Source: Panopea generosa (taxonomy: Eukaryota; Mollusca; Bivalvia; Adapedonta; Hiatellidae). Taken from it: DNA of 64,000 bases. The notes beneath the pieces are model-generated. The model saw nothing but the letters and a program-made list of their open reading frames with translations, ran no database searches and had not been told where the DNA came from. Position numbers and translations under genes: made by a program. This document shows, piece after piece, positions 1 to 12,842 of this stretch (the first letter of the stretch is position 1; each line of letters starts with the position of its first letter). Location of the stretch: positions 51,465,206 to 51,529,205 of the forward strand of contig CM055901.1 in assembly GCA_029582155.1 (NCBI GenBank), written 5' to 3'.

Positions 1-689
1 CCTTAAATCAAAATGAAAAGTTACACAATATATCAAATGTTAAAATGTGGTTAATGCCAAACTGAGCAATGTGCAGTATTGCATGAGGTCAAAATTGGAA
101 TATTATCCTATAAAAATGAGAAGGTATTTCATGTTATAGCACATGTAAAGTGAAAAGCATCCTATGGCAAAGTAAAAATGTATTCCACCGTGACAGTCAA
201 ATATATATGCAACAGGGCTGTAGCGTTATATTGAAATAATGGTATATTGCGTAACGTTTCATAGCAACATGGCATATTGTATCAGACCATTGGCTGTGTC
301 TTTGATATCGACTGTATTGCAATATTGCAAGTTACCACCTGAAATGCATTTTACAACAAATAAGCAACCCTGTTCAGCACTGTGTTTGCTTTAACTTACA
401 ATCATTGCTGCGCCAGAGCTAGTGAAGGGTTATTAGCTGCTGGAAATCATCCATCTTGAAAACTGAGTTTTTTGTTATGAAGACGGCGGTACAGTATGAT
501 GCTAAAAATTTCATCACATTTTCAATAATAATTTTAAATAATCTGTATTGTATTGCATATTGGGATACCTGTATTGTTATACATACCATATCACCATTAA
601 TCAGGCAATACACAGTCCAAATATGCAACTTTTATTCAAATCAAATAAGAATTATACTAGCTATCATAATTAGCCAAGATCAGTCCACT

Positions 690-917
690 TTAACCATTTA
701 CTCCATAGATACGTGTTTTCCTGCACCAATCACAGAAGGCCTTTGAAAACAGTGCAGGAAGAGTTCAGAGTGCTCGTAACAAGCAATCTGAACACTTCCT
801 GCACTGTTTTCCACTCTGTCAGTGGATATAAACATAATTCACCCATTGCTGATACGTGGTGAATTAATGCTTTCAACATTAGGTGTCCAAAGGCATCTAT
901 ATGGAGTAAAGGGTTAA
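690..917. mobile_element. piggyBac-like MITE with internal hairpin (copy 1)
   Basis: Both ends carry TTAA followed by inverted repeats: left TTAACCATTTACTCCATA, right the complement of TTAACCCTTTACTCCATA. A TTAA duplication with a CC-starting terminal repeat is typical of piggyBac-derived MITEs. Inside, 745-761 (GAAAACAGTGCAGGAAG) pairs with 795-811, giving a 17-bp stem. No coding capacity. A second copy lies at 60209-60451. Confidence 0.65.
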
Positions 918-1322
918 GCTAAAGTACAAGAGTAGCTAAAAAGCAGTTACAAATTGAGCTGTACTTCTCCATCAAGTTGCAAAATGTTAATCATATGCAG
1001 ACATTACTGAAGCATGGTATGGTCTAACAACGTACATATTACATAAAGGATTATTATAAATTAGTTTTGATATAAAATTAAAGCAACAGGTTTTGAATAA
1101 GTAGGTAAATTAGTGTCCAAATTGACAGATATTTTCCTTTAATAATATTTAATATTCATAAGTATAAATTATCAAATAAAATGCAAGCAAAAGAAGAAAA
1201 TATCTACCATGCTGAACAAAGGGAAGTAAGTGTGATATAAAAAAGAAGAGTAAACATCTGGATAGTATGTAAATGGTACAAATACATTATACAAAGGGAG
1301 ATAACCATTATTAAAAACTAAC

Positions 1323-1378
1323 CTGTCTTGTGACTGCCTAGTTTGAACATGACTAGAGGGTTTTCCAAGGTAGAATGT
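1323..1378 (-). CDS. candidate internal exon, unidentified gene
   Basis: On the minus strand a 56-nt segment is bounded by a pyrimidine-rich acceptor (TTGCTTTCTAG) and a donor (CAG/GTTAGT). Two reading frames are open; one reads HSTLENPLVMFKLGSHKT, the other TFYLGKPSSHVQTRQSQD. I do not recognise either. It could belong to the same minus-strand gene as the candidate first exon at 6526-6630. Short open segments with plausible splice sites arise by chance, so this is weak. Confidence 0.2.
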
Positions 1379-2179
1379 CTAGAAAGCAAATATAAAGCAA
1401 AGCAAAATAATAATGCTGTGATCAGAAACATTATTGAGATTCAAGAACAGCCCAACATGCTTGGTAAAATGAGTATTCTTTTATAATAGTATAAAAAGCT
1501 TGTATAACATTATCATAATTTATATCTGATTGCAAGAAATCTTCCCCTGAGAGATTCGGGTATAATGATAACAGTCACCACACAGATTTTGCCAGTATGT
1601 AAAAAAATATATATGTTTACTATGCCGTTTTATTTCCCAGAGTAAAGAAAATAATGCTATAATATGTAATTTGACATTTAATGACCAATCAATATATGCA
1701 GGTGTAAATCACACATATAAAACTTATTTTGGTAAATAACCAAATAATTGTTTAAACATCTTATTAAAACGATGCATCATTTGTAGAATATTACAAAACA
1801 CAATTCAAAATATTTGATTTTCTAAGTTAATGTGTTCATATGTGAAGTTAAGGATTAATCATGTGTCAACAATAATGTCTACTGATGAGCATTTTTTTAC
1901 AATTACATGTATAAAAATTTGATTTTTCACTTAAATATTTATTTCTGTTTCACATAAATATTATGAAAGTTTTGAAAAGGCACAACACTGTTTAATAATA
2001 TTTTTAAAACAATTTTTTAGATACTTTATGAAGGTACAAAAACTGTATACATATTTGACTATTTACAGAATAATTTCAGTTTTACTTAAAGAGTCTCACA
2101 ACAATTTTCATAAATTTATACTTTAAACTATTTTTGGAAATTTCCTATCCAAGAAAGTATGCAAAAATGAAATAAGAAC

Positions 2180-2242
2180 GAATGAATGAATGAGGTTTAA
2201 CGGAGTACAAACACATAGGTTATTCGACGCCAACAGGAAGGA
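2180..2242 (-). repeat. 3' tail of a SINE with (ATTC)n end
   Basis: On the minus strand this reads GGCGTCGAATAACC... followed by CTCATTCATTCATTC. I know this type of short-unit tail from SINE 3' ends. No tRNA-like head is recognisable next to it, so it is a truncated or decayed copy. Confidence 0.4.
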
Positions 2243-3071
2243 AGATTCCAGATTCTCTCTACATGTACAAAAAAAACACAAATTAATATACAGATTAATA
2301 AAATACACCAACAAATAAATATGCAGAATGAACCAAGAACCTTGATACCTGCAGAACTGCAGAGTTTCAGCAAATTCTACGAACACAGACTGTTAACTTT
2401 TTTTGTTGTTGGAAAAGGGACAAAAGTTTTGTTAATGGCTGAAAGCCCTGATATTTCACATTCATGGAGATATGACAAAAAGTGTAACACATACTATATA
2501 TAAAAACACATACTATATATAAAAATGTTTCAGTTTTCATCTTTAAAATAAAATTGTTACAAAAATATATATTTATATTTTTTATTCAGAAATCTTACTC
2601 ATATTTTCAAAACAAGCGCGACAACCAGTTTTATAAAATAAATGTATTAAGACAGTATGACATGAAGATTGCTATCTCCATATGTTATATGTACATAAGG
2701 CTTAATATGATGCGTGAAAATGAGTGAAATCAACTTCAACAATATCATGTGCCCCTTTTTAAGTGGTACCTGACAGTTGGTAAAATCTGCTGTAGATGGC
2801 TGTTTTACAAGGCACACTAAGAAAGGTTTTATTTTTGATACTGCATTCCAAGGCATGTATACATAGTAACATACAACATGCATAATAACTGTATACCCCC
2901 TGTCAAAATGTCGCTGGGGGAGATGCATTTTGCAAATGAGGAATGGAGAAAGTTTGAATTTTGTAAGAAATGTGTGTAAAATGCAATAAAACACACTGCC
3001 AATAACGAGACATTTATTTATTCATTTTCCATAACAATAGGGTGGAAGGCATTTATTAGGGGGAAGCATTA

Positions 3072-3386
3072 ATGTTGTATGGTGTTTAACGTCGCTTTCA
3101 ACAATTTTTCAGTCATATCGCGACGGTGTCTACTTGAGACAGTATTCTAAGCGCTGTCACACTGGAGTATCATGCCGCGGTCACATGGTATGTTACCCCA
3201 CCCAGTCACATTATACTGAAACAGGGCCGACCAGACCTAGAACTCTCCTCTAAATGTTGAGCGTCAAGCGAGGAAGGAAGCTTCTAGTACCATTTTTAAA
3301 GTCTTTGGCATGACCCGGCCAGGGATTGAACCCACAACCTTCATCATGCGAGGCAGATGCTCTACCACTAGACCACGCCACGGTCT
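3072..3386 (-). mobile_element. tRNA-derived SINE, near full length
   Basis: On the minus strand the head reads TCTAGTGGTAGAGCATC (A-box-like) and then GGTTCAATCCC (B-box), followed by GGCCGGGTCATGCC. The body ends in a tail GTTAAACACCATACAAC. This is a Pol III-type tRNA-derived SINE, not a tRNA gene: there is no foldable anticodon arm with matching acceptor ends. A head-less relative in the same orientation is at 45672-45850. Confidence 0.7.
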
Positions 3387-4276
3387 AGGGAAGCATTAAA
3401 TAATCTAGGGTATACAGTGTACATTTTTATGTAGTTGTATTAAAAAGATGGATTGTGCACAACCAACCTGCAATCATGCAAAAAACTTAAAAACCTTGCC
3501 GTGTGCATGTACCTACACTCTGGCTTATAATTAATAATCTTTTTTAATTTCTTTTTTTCATTTTGAAACTTTTCCAACCTAAATTGGATAAAACAAAATT
3601 TAAGTTTTCAATGGGGAAGTGGTGGAATATCGCTCTCTGTTTAATAAGGTAAAAAGCCATGTACAATGTTCAATATCACTTTCAAACAGCTTTTCTTTTA
3701 TCAGGAATGTTATCATTGAACAGTGACATAGTGCAAGTATGAAGTTAAAGTGGTTAACGACTTCGGCATGACCTCTATGAACCCCAACTTTCTGTATGCC
3801 AAGCAGGCACTAGGCAACAAGACAAAGGAGATTTTAATTTATTTACAAAAACAAGCTTTATAGCATATACTGTACATTTTATCATTCCTCACTGGTAACT
3901 GAATTATAGTGTGAAAAGAGAAAGCAAAATGCAGCCTTTAAAACGTAATAAAATGCGCTAGAGCTAAAAAAAAAACAATGCTGAAGATTTTTCTGCCAGA
4001 GCAAAGCTTTTACAAGACCATGTCCTGTCTCAAACACACAAGCCACTCAAATACACAACCAAGAAAAACATACATGTATATAAAACCAGGGTTTAATATG
4101 AAACTTTTTAAGCTGTTGTCCGTAGGTAAATTGCCTTTAAAAACGTTCACTTGTCCCAATGAAATATCAATGTCCTCAATATAACTTAAAGTCCCAGTCA
4201 CTGACATGGTTAATAAAATAAATAGCCAAAAAATTATGTCACATTTCTTTCTTTGATTGTATGTTATTGACAATAC

Positions 4277-4356
4277 AGATACATATTTAGTAGATTCTCA
4301 AGCATGAAAGTTATTTAGATACATATTTAGTAGATTCTCAAGCATGAAAGTTATTT
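4277..4356. repeat. 40-bp perfect tandem duplication
   Basis: Two adjacent copies of a 40-bp unit starting AGATACATATTTAGTAG, at 4277-4316 and 4317-4356. No gene is associated. Confidence 0.85.
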
Positions 4357-4581
4357 GCCTAATTAATATTTTTTTTGTTTCAATATCAAATGCCCCTTTA
4401 AGAGTCAACATGACATCTGTTTATTTCTATCCCAGCATCTAACATTTTGCAGAAAATAAGTTCATGAGCCCACATAAACAAGTGAAACAGAAGATCACAC
4501 TCTAATCTAAATTTGCTGCAATAACTTGCAATAGAATACTATACCATGAAAAGAATGATATAAAAACCAAGGCCATATTAT

Positions 4582-5624
4582 AACAAGAGGCCCAAGAGGG
4601 CCTGAGGACGCTCTACTGACTCATAGTGGCCATAGCAAATTTTTGAAATGCAATAGAAACATCGAGACTGGGTCATTTTTAACCCTAGGGACACCATTTG
4701 AACAAATCTAACATAACTATGTTTGTTATCATTACTATATAAACATTTTGAAAATCTGTTGGGCCGTTCATGAGAAGAAGATTTTTTAAGTTTTTGACTA
4801 TTTTTAGTAATGGCAGCCATCTTGAATTTTAGATAGAAAACATATCTTCTGTATAGTCTCATATGCAATAGAATCATCCATGTGACATTTCAGTTTAATT
4901 GGCCAAGTGATTTCAGAATAAATGAAAAAAAAAAGAGAATTTTCTGTTTTCCCATAGTATCCCTATGTAAAGTTCTAAGTCCTCTTACAGGGCCCCTATA
5001 AATTTTAACCCTAAATTCTTATCTGCAATCAAACTCCTACACATAGGGATAACATATATTAAATATGTACAAATCGGACATACCGGTACTTAAGAAAACA
5101 ATTTAAGTACTTCCCAATTTGTACCCTTTTGGGGCCCCTCCTAAGACATAGGAACCCAGTCATTTTCACAAATCTGAACCTTGTTTACCTAACAATGCTT
5201 TTGTGAATATATAGGCAAAATCATTTCCATTTAAAAAAAAATAAAAAAATATTATACTGACATTGTGTTCCCTAATTCAACCCTTGGGGCGGGGTCATTT
5301 TTAACCCTTGGGACACCATTTGAACAAATCTAACAAAACTATAATTGGTCATCATTACTATATAAACATTTTGAAAATCTGTTGGGCCGTTAATGAGAAG
5401 AAGATTTTTTAAGTTTTGGACTATTTTTAGTAATGGCGGCCGTCTTGAATTTCAGATCGAAAAAAAAATCTTCTGTTTATTCTCCTATGCAACAGAAACA
5501 TCTATGTGAAGTTTCAGTTAAATTTGCCTAGTGGTTTCAGAGAAAGTGCTGCTAACAGACGACAGACGATGGACAATGCGCCATCACATAAGTACTTGTG
5601 GCCTTTGGCCAGTAAAGCTAAAAA
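4582..5624 (+). mobile_element. Helitron-like non-autonomous element, family F1, copy 1
   Basis: Starts AACAAGAGGCCCAAGAGGGCC, where GGCCC/GGGCC can form a hairpin, and ends with GGCC-TTT-GGCC followed by AGTAAAGCTAAAAA (CTAA fits the CTRR 3' end of Helitrons). A subterminal inverted repeat is visible: GCTCTACTGAC near the start against the complement of AGTAGAGC near the end of the sister copies. Inside, a block of about 250 bp is repeated about 615 bp apart (GGACACCATTTGAAC at both). There is no protein. Other copies are at 43186-44706 and 60893-61074. Confidence 0.6.
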
Positions 5625-6525
5625 TGTGAATTTGCCATGCTCTTACCTACCCACTCAAATCAGAGTTATCTAAACATTTTTAAATGATTTTGAAAGTATC
5701 TTTTTCTCATTCCTAACGTACAACGGGAAAAGCAAGATAATTGGAAACATGGATGCCCCTTCTATATGTTAGTTATATTTATTATATCAAAAAAGGAACA
5801 AAATTCCTGTAAAATTTGACAGAAACTGACAAATACTATACATGCCTGGCAATTTATAATTACACAACTACACACCAAGATATCAATAAACCCTGAGCAT
5901 TGCAAATAGAAAAGATGACATGGTTTGTTTCTCGAGAGCTATGCGAGTACAATACTAACATCACTGGTAATATACTACATATAATCAGTATTTATATATT
6001 TTTTACCAAGTAAATCAACATCCTATGGCCCATGTTGACATTAAGTCAATACAAGTGAACTATGGCAACAGATCCATTTATTTCCTTTAAAAAACATTTT
6101 TCCTTGTTTATAAGAATCACTCTCTTCCAATCAAAATTGTTGTAACATATCGCCTCAGTGCATAAACATCTGTATGTTTCCCGGGATGTGTTAATATATT
6201 GGCTGATTTGATGGGGTTTGAAAACAAATGTAGTACATGCAGAAAGCTGCAAATAACACATTTTCAAATCATCTGGAAAACCCTGAGTGTCAAATATTCC
6301 CAGATATTACTCTAGTGAATGTTGTTGTATCGCTATGTTATGAAAAAAAAAGAATCATATGGAATACATAATGAACGAGTAAGACGGCACAGTAGTTGAA
6401 GTGTACGCTTATTAGATGTCTTCTGGTAAAAAGTTTTCACCTGAAAAATGTCTAGAAAGAGAGTCGGCGACAGCAATCTTAAGCAACTACACGTAATGCA
6501 CTATAAGTGATAAATTACCCTCACT

Positions 6526-6630
6526 CTTTTCATAAGTTACTGGTTCAGTTTTGTTGACTACAGGTTCAGAATTGCTGTTCCTTTTCAGGTTTATTGAATT
6601 TTCATTTGTCGTTTCTGTTTTGGTGGCCAT
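6526..6630 (-). CDS. candidate first coding exon, unidentified gene
   Basis: Minus-strand ATG at 6630-6628 in good context (A at -3, G at +4). It reads MATKTETTNENSINLKRNSN and continues through EPVVNKTEPVTYEKS, a hydrophilic, disordered-looking N-terminus. An in-frame stop lies upstream, with one weaker in-frame ATG two codons earlier. Two donors are possible: AAAAGA/GTGAGG or GAGG/GTAATT. About 20 bp upstream is ACGGAAGTGAAG, an ETS-type motif common in housekeeping promoters. I do not recognise the protein and could not find convincing downstream exons apart from the weak candidate at 1323-1378. Confidence 0.35.
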
Positions 6631-6639
6631 TCTCATTAA

Positions 6640-6750
6640 AGACTTCACTTCCGTTGATTTATTCTAATGTAGAACACGAATGAGTCCAAATATTTTCAGA
6701 AAGGATAAGGCTTTTTTACCGCCATAATCGCGAACACTGAAAATATTACA

Positions 6751-6760
<10 letters not shown>
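6640..6760 (-). promoter_or_regulatory. possible promoter/5' UTR of the minus-strand gene
   Basis: Contains ACGGAAGTGAAG (ETS-type) close to the candidate ATG and, further up, GATTATGGCGGTAAA, which resembles an initiator/YY1-type ATGGCGG motif. Inferred only from motif and position. Confidence 0.25.
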
Positions 6761-7045
<285 letters not shown>

Positions 7046-7340
7046 GAAGAAAAAAAAAGTAGCACCACAACCACCATGATCTTTGTCATTATTTTCATCA
7101 TTACAAATAATCTGGATTTTGTAAAACATTATAAGTATCATGAAAGTATTTCTCCTGTTTGCTACAAGTACAGTGACCTATATACAGCGGAGTCTCACTT
7201 AAGATAAAATAAAGCCATTATTTTCCTGACTTCTTCCTTACTTTAATAAAATAGTTTTTATTCCAAATATGCAAAATGTTTTATATTTCATCTTGTTATT
7301 TTATAAAATTCACTCTAGCAACTGCATTATCTAATCAATT

Positions 7341-9060
7341 TTAACTTTGATAATTGATTGTAATCTGCGTAGGTGAAGAATTTATATCCATAGAAACAAT
7401 AGCTATTTTATACACAATTTTAAAAACTTGTATCATATCAAAACGTTTTCTACGATATTCCAAAGATAGTAGTTTAAATTCCTCAAGTCTTTCCTGATAA
7501 AACAGTCCCTTCGTTTCATTTAGAAATCGTGTTGCTCTCCTTTGTGCATTTTCGATCAGTTGCTTGACCTGTTTGGAGGTAGGGTAATATATCACATTTC
7601 AAAAGTCTAAATGGGATCTCACTAGAGCCGTATACAAGAATATGTCCTTGTTCAAGTTTGTAAATTTCCGTTTTATCAATCCAATGATTTTATTCACTTC
7701 GTTCACAGATATATTAACATGGTTTCCAATGATCAAATTTCCCCTAAATTCCATTTTTATGTCCCTTTCTGAATCTTCCTCAGCTAATTGCTGTATAATA
7801 TAATCTGCATCCGTAATGTAATAATCAAAATCAAAATGTCTATTGTCAAAACTCACATTATTACACATTTTTACGTTCAAAACTCAATTTTAGCCATTCC
7901 TTGCTCCATTTACATAGATTCAATATGTCTTCTTGCATCTCCTCCTGTTCTGATCAGATTTTGATGATACATTTCTATATAATTTATAATCATCTGCAAA
8001 CAATTGTCATGTATTTCCAACTACTTTTGGTAGATCGTTTATAAAAATAATAAACAGAACTGGTCCTAACATGAAACCCTGAGGGATACCGGATATTATT
8101 TATTCCATTCTGTCGTGTTACCATTAATTTCCACTCTTTGCTGCCTTATATTTAGGAAATCTTTTAACTATTTCAACCAGTAATGTCATATCCCTCAAGC
8201 ACTGTCGAAAGTCTTACAGAAGTCGAAATATATAGTGTCAACTTGTAAATCATCATCAATTGCATCTGTTCAATCCTCCACGTTGGTAAGTAACTTTAAT
8301 ATGGTGTTTCCATTTTTCCTTAACCCGTACTGGTTTTCTGCTAGTAAATTATGTATAGATTCATGTGTTCAACTAAAGTCTACCTGATGCATTTCTCCAA
8401 CACCTTGCAAATCACCAAAGTAATTGGCACTGGTTTATATTTCCAGGATCAGATCTGGTTACCTTTTTAAGATACTCGTTATATTAGCTTTCTTCAAATC
8501 TTTAGATACAGTTCCAGTTCCTAAAGATTTGTGAAAAATATGACATAGAGGGCTCCATTTTCATCTGCACACTCCCTAAGGAAAAATAGATGAGTTATCA
8601 GGACCACAAGACTTGGAGACATTTAATTTTTTCATTAGTTTCAGCAACTTTTCAGGTATAATTTCAAAGTATCCCAGTGACTTTCTCTGTCAACTTTTGG
8701 CGCGAATGTCGGTAATTGTGAGTCACCATTGTAAACACAAATGTAAAATAGTCAGTTAAGTGTCAGCTTTACCGTTATCGTCGGTTTTTGTATCACCATT
8801 ACTAGCTTTTCAAATCATCTATATTATTTTTAGTTTTTGTTACATCATTTATAAACTCCAGAAGGACTTTGGAGACCTCTTTACGCTTTCTACGACTCCT
8901 TTTTGGCTTGCCTCTACGAAGACCAGCCTAAGTATTAAGATAGGTTTTGATTTCCTGTTAGGTACTCGGTTCAAAACGAAACAAGTCAAAACAACACAAT
9001 ATGACGCAGGGTACGGTATAGTCTTGACCATTTTCTACGATTTCTTTTCTTTAAGGTCTG
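7341..9060 (-). pseudogene. decayed non-LTR retrotransposon (Jockey/CR1-like RT)
   Basis: Minus-strand frames contain reverse-transcriptase signatures in the correct order. NVSKSCGPDN (near 8600-8640) resembles the KSPGPDGI motif. GIPQGFMLGPVLFIIFINDL (8029-8090) is the motif-4 region. FADDYKLY (near 7980-8000) is the catalytic Asp-Asp box. The thumb/C-terminal region is IIGLIKRKFTNLNKDIFLYT (about 7600-7690), then QRRATRFLNETKGL and YRRKRFDMIQVFKIV (7390-7560). Frames shift near 7600 and several times upstream, so it cannot be active. The stretch 8850-9030 (VPNRKSKP, VKRSPKSFW) fits the region just before the RT domain. The endonuclease end is missing or unrecognisable. Confidence 0.75.
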
Positions 9061-10550
9061 CTTGTCTCTCTTTATCAAATCATTGAACTAGGCCATTATA
9101 CTCTCTCTAAACATTACAGCGATATCAGTTGGCGCTAGTGTCAGAGATGATCAAGACTACAAACGATATGCAGACTAGTCTTTTTTGATATACAGGTTAT
9201 CAACATTCTGCGAGTATAAGTATCTTCCATGTAAATGGATATACGCAACCCAGGTATAACCTGTTCTTTTCTCTTTTTGTTTGATTTGTAGGTGCCGAAA
9301 CTACTTTTGTTGTTTTTCAAAACACAATTTAATATGCCATGACTTGTCTTGCTATTTTTCCGCCAAACTGCCAATTTATCTAATAAATATTAATGTGGTG
9401 AGTCCATTTTATATAGATTGGATACCGTTACTCCATTTTTATTTACTTGGTTACGGATAAGTTGGTCTTAGGGTATACTCTAATATTTTTGTGGTTAATC
9501 GTTTAGAAGATACCCTGATATTAAGTATATAGGTCATCGTTGAACGATATTAGAACAAGTCATTATAATGATGATTTACCTTCGACGAAAATGGGCCACA
9601 TCGTAAATAAACACATGAGGGCGAAGGCGTAGCAGTTGGGGCGGGATAACACCCTACACAATAATCAGATTTGGTAAGGTTAGTGGCGTCAGCATATACA
9701 TTGTCCCAACATGTATTTTGATAAAAAAATAACGGTGTAGCTGCAAGATACATAAAACACTGTATATGGCACACGCTGCAGCGAATCCAGTGCTAGTTGT
9801 ATGGCAGTGACACACCGGCGTAGCTACACGTAGGCAATGCATGCCAAAAAAATAAAATTCCCTAACTAATTGATAAATGTTTTACATAGATGAAAACACA
9901 CACAAAACCACTGATAATGCACCATTGGTCATATATAGTTTAAAACAATATATGGCGCAGTACCCCATAGCCCCCATCAAAATGACTTTGTCTAGGCCTG
10001 CAGCTAGGTTTACTTTGACCATCTTATGGTTTTGTCTTAAGTTTCTTGTGGGGTATGGGTTTGTTTCTTAATAAAGGCGTTTTAAAGTCATCAACTATTG
10101 AAATAAATATATTCATACCCCTCTCCTCTCCTCAGTTAACTTATCCCCTACGTCTTGACTAGCAGTACTGTTTAAATAATAATGCATTACATTTAAAAAA
10201 AAAAAACATTGGCGTTAATAACAACCTTATTTTCTAAGAAATGAGTAGGATTCAGCAGTTAGTGTTTAAGATGTCAAACATTTTCGGAGCTGTTCTCCGT
10301 ATACCAATAGCGAATGCCCCACTGTTGCCTCTCTCCAATAATTGAAGTGCTCTTACGCCCATTAAAGTATTGTTTACCTACAAAATACTTATAATTACGC
10401 TTAGTTACTCAAAAAGGCATGTTGTTCCTTTTAAAAGGAAATTTTATTGATATTTCTCCTTAGAAAATCTTATTGCTTTTGTGGAACTATTCGTTTATGC
10501 TACAATATTCCTCATAACGTTCTGTGACACACATAGCCATCACTGGTGCT
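9061..10550. other. intergenic, no gene seen
   Basis: AT-rich sequence with only short chance open frames on either strand. No domain, tRNA or clear repeat boundary was recognised. It separates the retrotransposon relic from the SDCBP promoter. Confidence 0.5.
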
Positions 10551-10559
10551 ATGCAGCAG

Positions 10560-10788
10560 GCAATCATCTGGACACCGACATATGGACAAATATGATCATT
10601 TACACGATCTGTTACGTGGTTCTTCAGTTTTAGTTTGGTTTTAACTAGCCCATCCCAATCTTACAGGTGCGCAACCAGGAAGTGAAGTTGTTTACAACTG
10701 TTGGTAATATTTTGTTTATAGATACATTGTTCTTTTATAAAATCGTGGTGATTTCAACGCAAACGTATAGAAGGTTGTGATAAGACAG
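10560..10788 (+). promoter_or_regulatory. SDCBP: SDCBP promoter region and 5' non-coding exon
   Basis: The segment ends in a strong donor at 10788 (AAGACAG/GTAAGTG). It contains CAGGAAGTGAAG at 10676-10687, an ETS-type motif. The next acceptor downstream in phase with the gene is at 12810, just before the ATG exon. The transcription start cannot be placed from sequence alone. I infer exon 1 is wholly 5' UTR, as in vertebrate SDCBP. Confidence 0.5.
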
Positions 10789-11494
10789 GTAAGTGTAATT
10801 AATAAGTTATGAATAAAGCGCTTTTGGCAGTGTTACTAAAATTAGATTTCTGTATGTCACGAGCGCATGATCAATGACGTCACGAATTGTGGGCATGAAT
10901 GTACATTTTTTCAGTGTTGTCATTTTTGGATAAGTTATTTCACAATAATAAGCGGATTGCTTTATAAGTAAGGTAATTCAGGCTTAAACTTCATATTTAT
11001 TTGAAGAGTTGTGTATAATTGTAAAGGATAATTTTGAGGAAAAAGACAAGTTAGTGTGCAATGTTTTCTTCATATTTTCCTTGTTGTCTGTTATTGATTA
11101 TTTGAAGTCGTGACTTGTAGTGCGCAACCAGACATTTTGAGTATTGTTAAATGTCATATTACAAGCGTAAGGGAATATTACTCTTAGTCTTATTTGAATG
11201 CAGTTGTCATGATTGGTGAAACTGAGAAGCAGCTGTTTATGAAACAAGTTGTGAGATAGACCTATATGGTGACAAAATTTATACTAAATTAGTGTACTTC
11301 AGACATTTATCAACTTTATACAAAACTTTACTGTCAACCATCACACATACAAAAAAACAAATTCTTGTACGAGTCGTCAAAATTTCAACCATCATAATTA
11401 GACTTAAACCTTAATTACACATCAAACGTTAAATAAATTGGATGATACGAAGATTGATGTAGAAGACGAATCATGGGACTAATACATTTCCAGA

Positions 11495-11640
11495 AAACCA
11501 GTACCAGTTACTTTAGTTTTATATAGAGGTTATATGAATTGAGTCTGTTTCCTGGTAAGAGTTCACATGTGTGTTAATTTTTGAGAGGCCACCTGGTTGA
11601 ACTGCGGATCAAACCAAGGGCCCCTAAATCTTTGGGCATG
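11495..11640 (-). repeat. decayed tRNA-derived SINE (family C)
   Basis: Minus strand carries a B-box-like GGTTTGATCC followed by CAACCAGGTGGCCTCTCAAAAATTAAC and GAAACAGACTCAATTC. This matches the organisation of the plus-strand copy at 21036-21180. It lies in SDCBP intron 1. Confidence 0.4.
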
Positions 11641-11859
11641 AGCCACAACACTACCTATATTTTGCCACACATCTTTACAGCATAAACAGTCATTAGAATG
11701 CCTATCAATAGTTATTCATGCCAGCAGACAGGGATTGATAAAACAATACTAAGTACTGGTCCTACTCAGGAAATGGGACTAGAGAGAGATTCATAAGCCC
11801 AGCATTTCAAGGGAGTATATGACTGTATCTGGGAAAAATGCTATAAATGTCTTAAAAAA

Positions 11860-12720
11860 TGAATAAGTTAAATCCGAATGTTTTGGTATGTCAAATCCAC
11901 CAAAATATGATATAATCAACATTTCAATTGGAGAGGTAAACTTGAAACAAAACCCCCATTCTAAGATAAACAGCACTTAAATACTGCTCAATGTCATTCA
12001 GACTCTTTTTTAAGATGAAGCAATATTTACTACGTATAAGCCTGTATCATTGATGGGTGGATCTACTGTTAAAATCAAATGTTGTACGCCCCCTCCCCCA
12101 TAAACTCCTATGTTTTATTAAATTTCATGAGATTACTACTGAAAAACATGTGTGCCCATTCAGATTTTGTGTTGCACCCCTCTATATTGCATACAGATCA
12201 AATTAAAATACGAAATGAAGTCACGTGACTCATTTAATACGTCGTACAATATGTTGCACTTTTAAGCAGGAAATCTATTTAAGTCTAACATTGGCAATTA
12301 GTCTAAGTTAGAATATTTATCTTTGTTTTAATATATCATCGTGTAAGGATCTTAAAGAGACCTGAAAATAGATCAAAAGACTCCCCCCCCCCCCCCCCCC
12401 CCCCCCCGTCCAGACAAGTGAAAATTCAGAAATTAAACAGGGCAGCCCTTTTTAAACATCCTCTGTTTTTCTAATTCTAATAAAACAGTTTATTTAGTTA
12501 CTCTTGATTTTATATCCATAGGACTAATATTATAATTCTACATTAAAGTAAGGACAAACTATTTTTGGTAAGGATAAGCAGATTTTAGAAACTCTTGTCA
12601 AACTGGACAAATGAAATAAAACAAAAATGTAATGGCCTGCAGTGAGTAAATATAGGCATGATAATATGGAAAAACATGTTTTTAGCCTATTTTAAAAATC
12701 CTGATAGATTCCCTTCAAGA
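11860..12720 (+). repeat. dispersed repeat R4, copy 1 (interrupted)
   Basis: Shares long similarity with 22555-23035, 50075-50480 and, inverted, 32930-33270. Landmarks: ATGTTTTGGTATGTCAAATC, GAGAGGTAAACTTGAAAC, AAATACGAAATGAAGTCACG and ATATGTTGCACTT. The terminal block (GGCATGATAATATGGAAAAAC) lies about 300 bp further down than in copy 2, so extra sequence, including a poly-C run at 12382-12407, is inserted. Non-coding; lies in SDCBP intron 1. Confidence 0.6.
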
Positions 12721-12842
12721 AAGTTCATGGTAAACAATCTTATATTGGTTTAGTTGAGATGTATTCAAGTAGACTTTAAATAACAATTGTAATAATGGTT
12801 TTATTTTCAGTTTATAGATAAGTGCAAGAAAACCCAACCATA

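Noticed and set aside
456..746. 96-codon plus frame
   Set aside because: AT-rich chance frame that runs into the MITE at 690; no recognisable product.
2647..2994. 115-codon minus frame
   Set aside because: No motif, no splice context; chance frame in plain AT-rich DNA.
8760..9086. 108-codon plus frame
   Set aside because: It is antisense to the retrotransposon relic, whose minus-strand residues (VPNRKSKP...KRSPKSFW) fit the element better.
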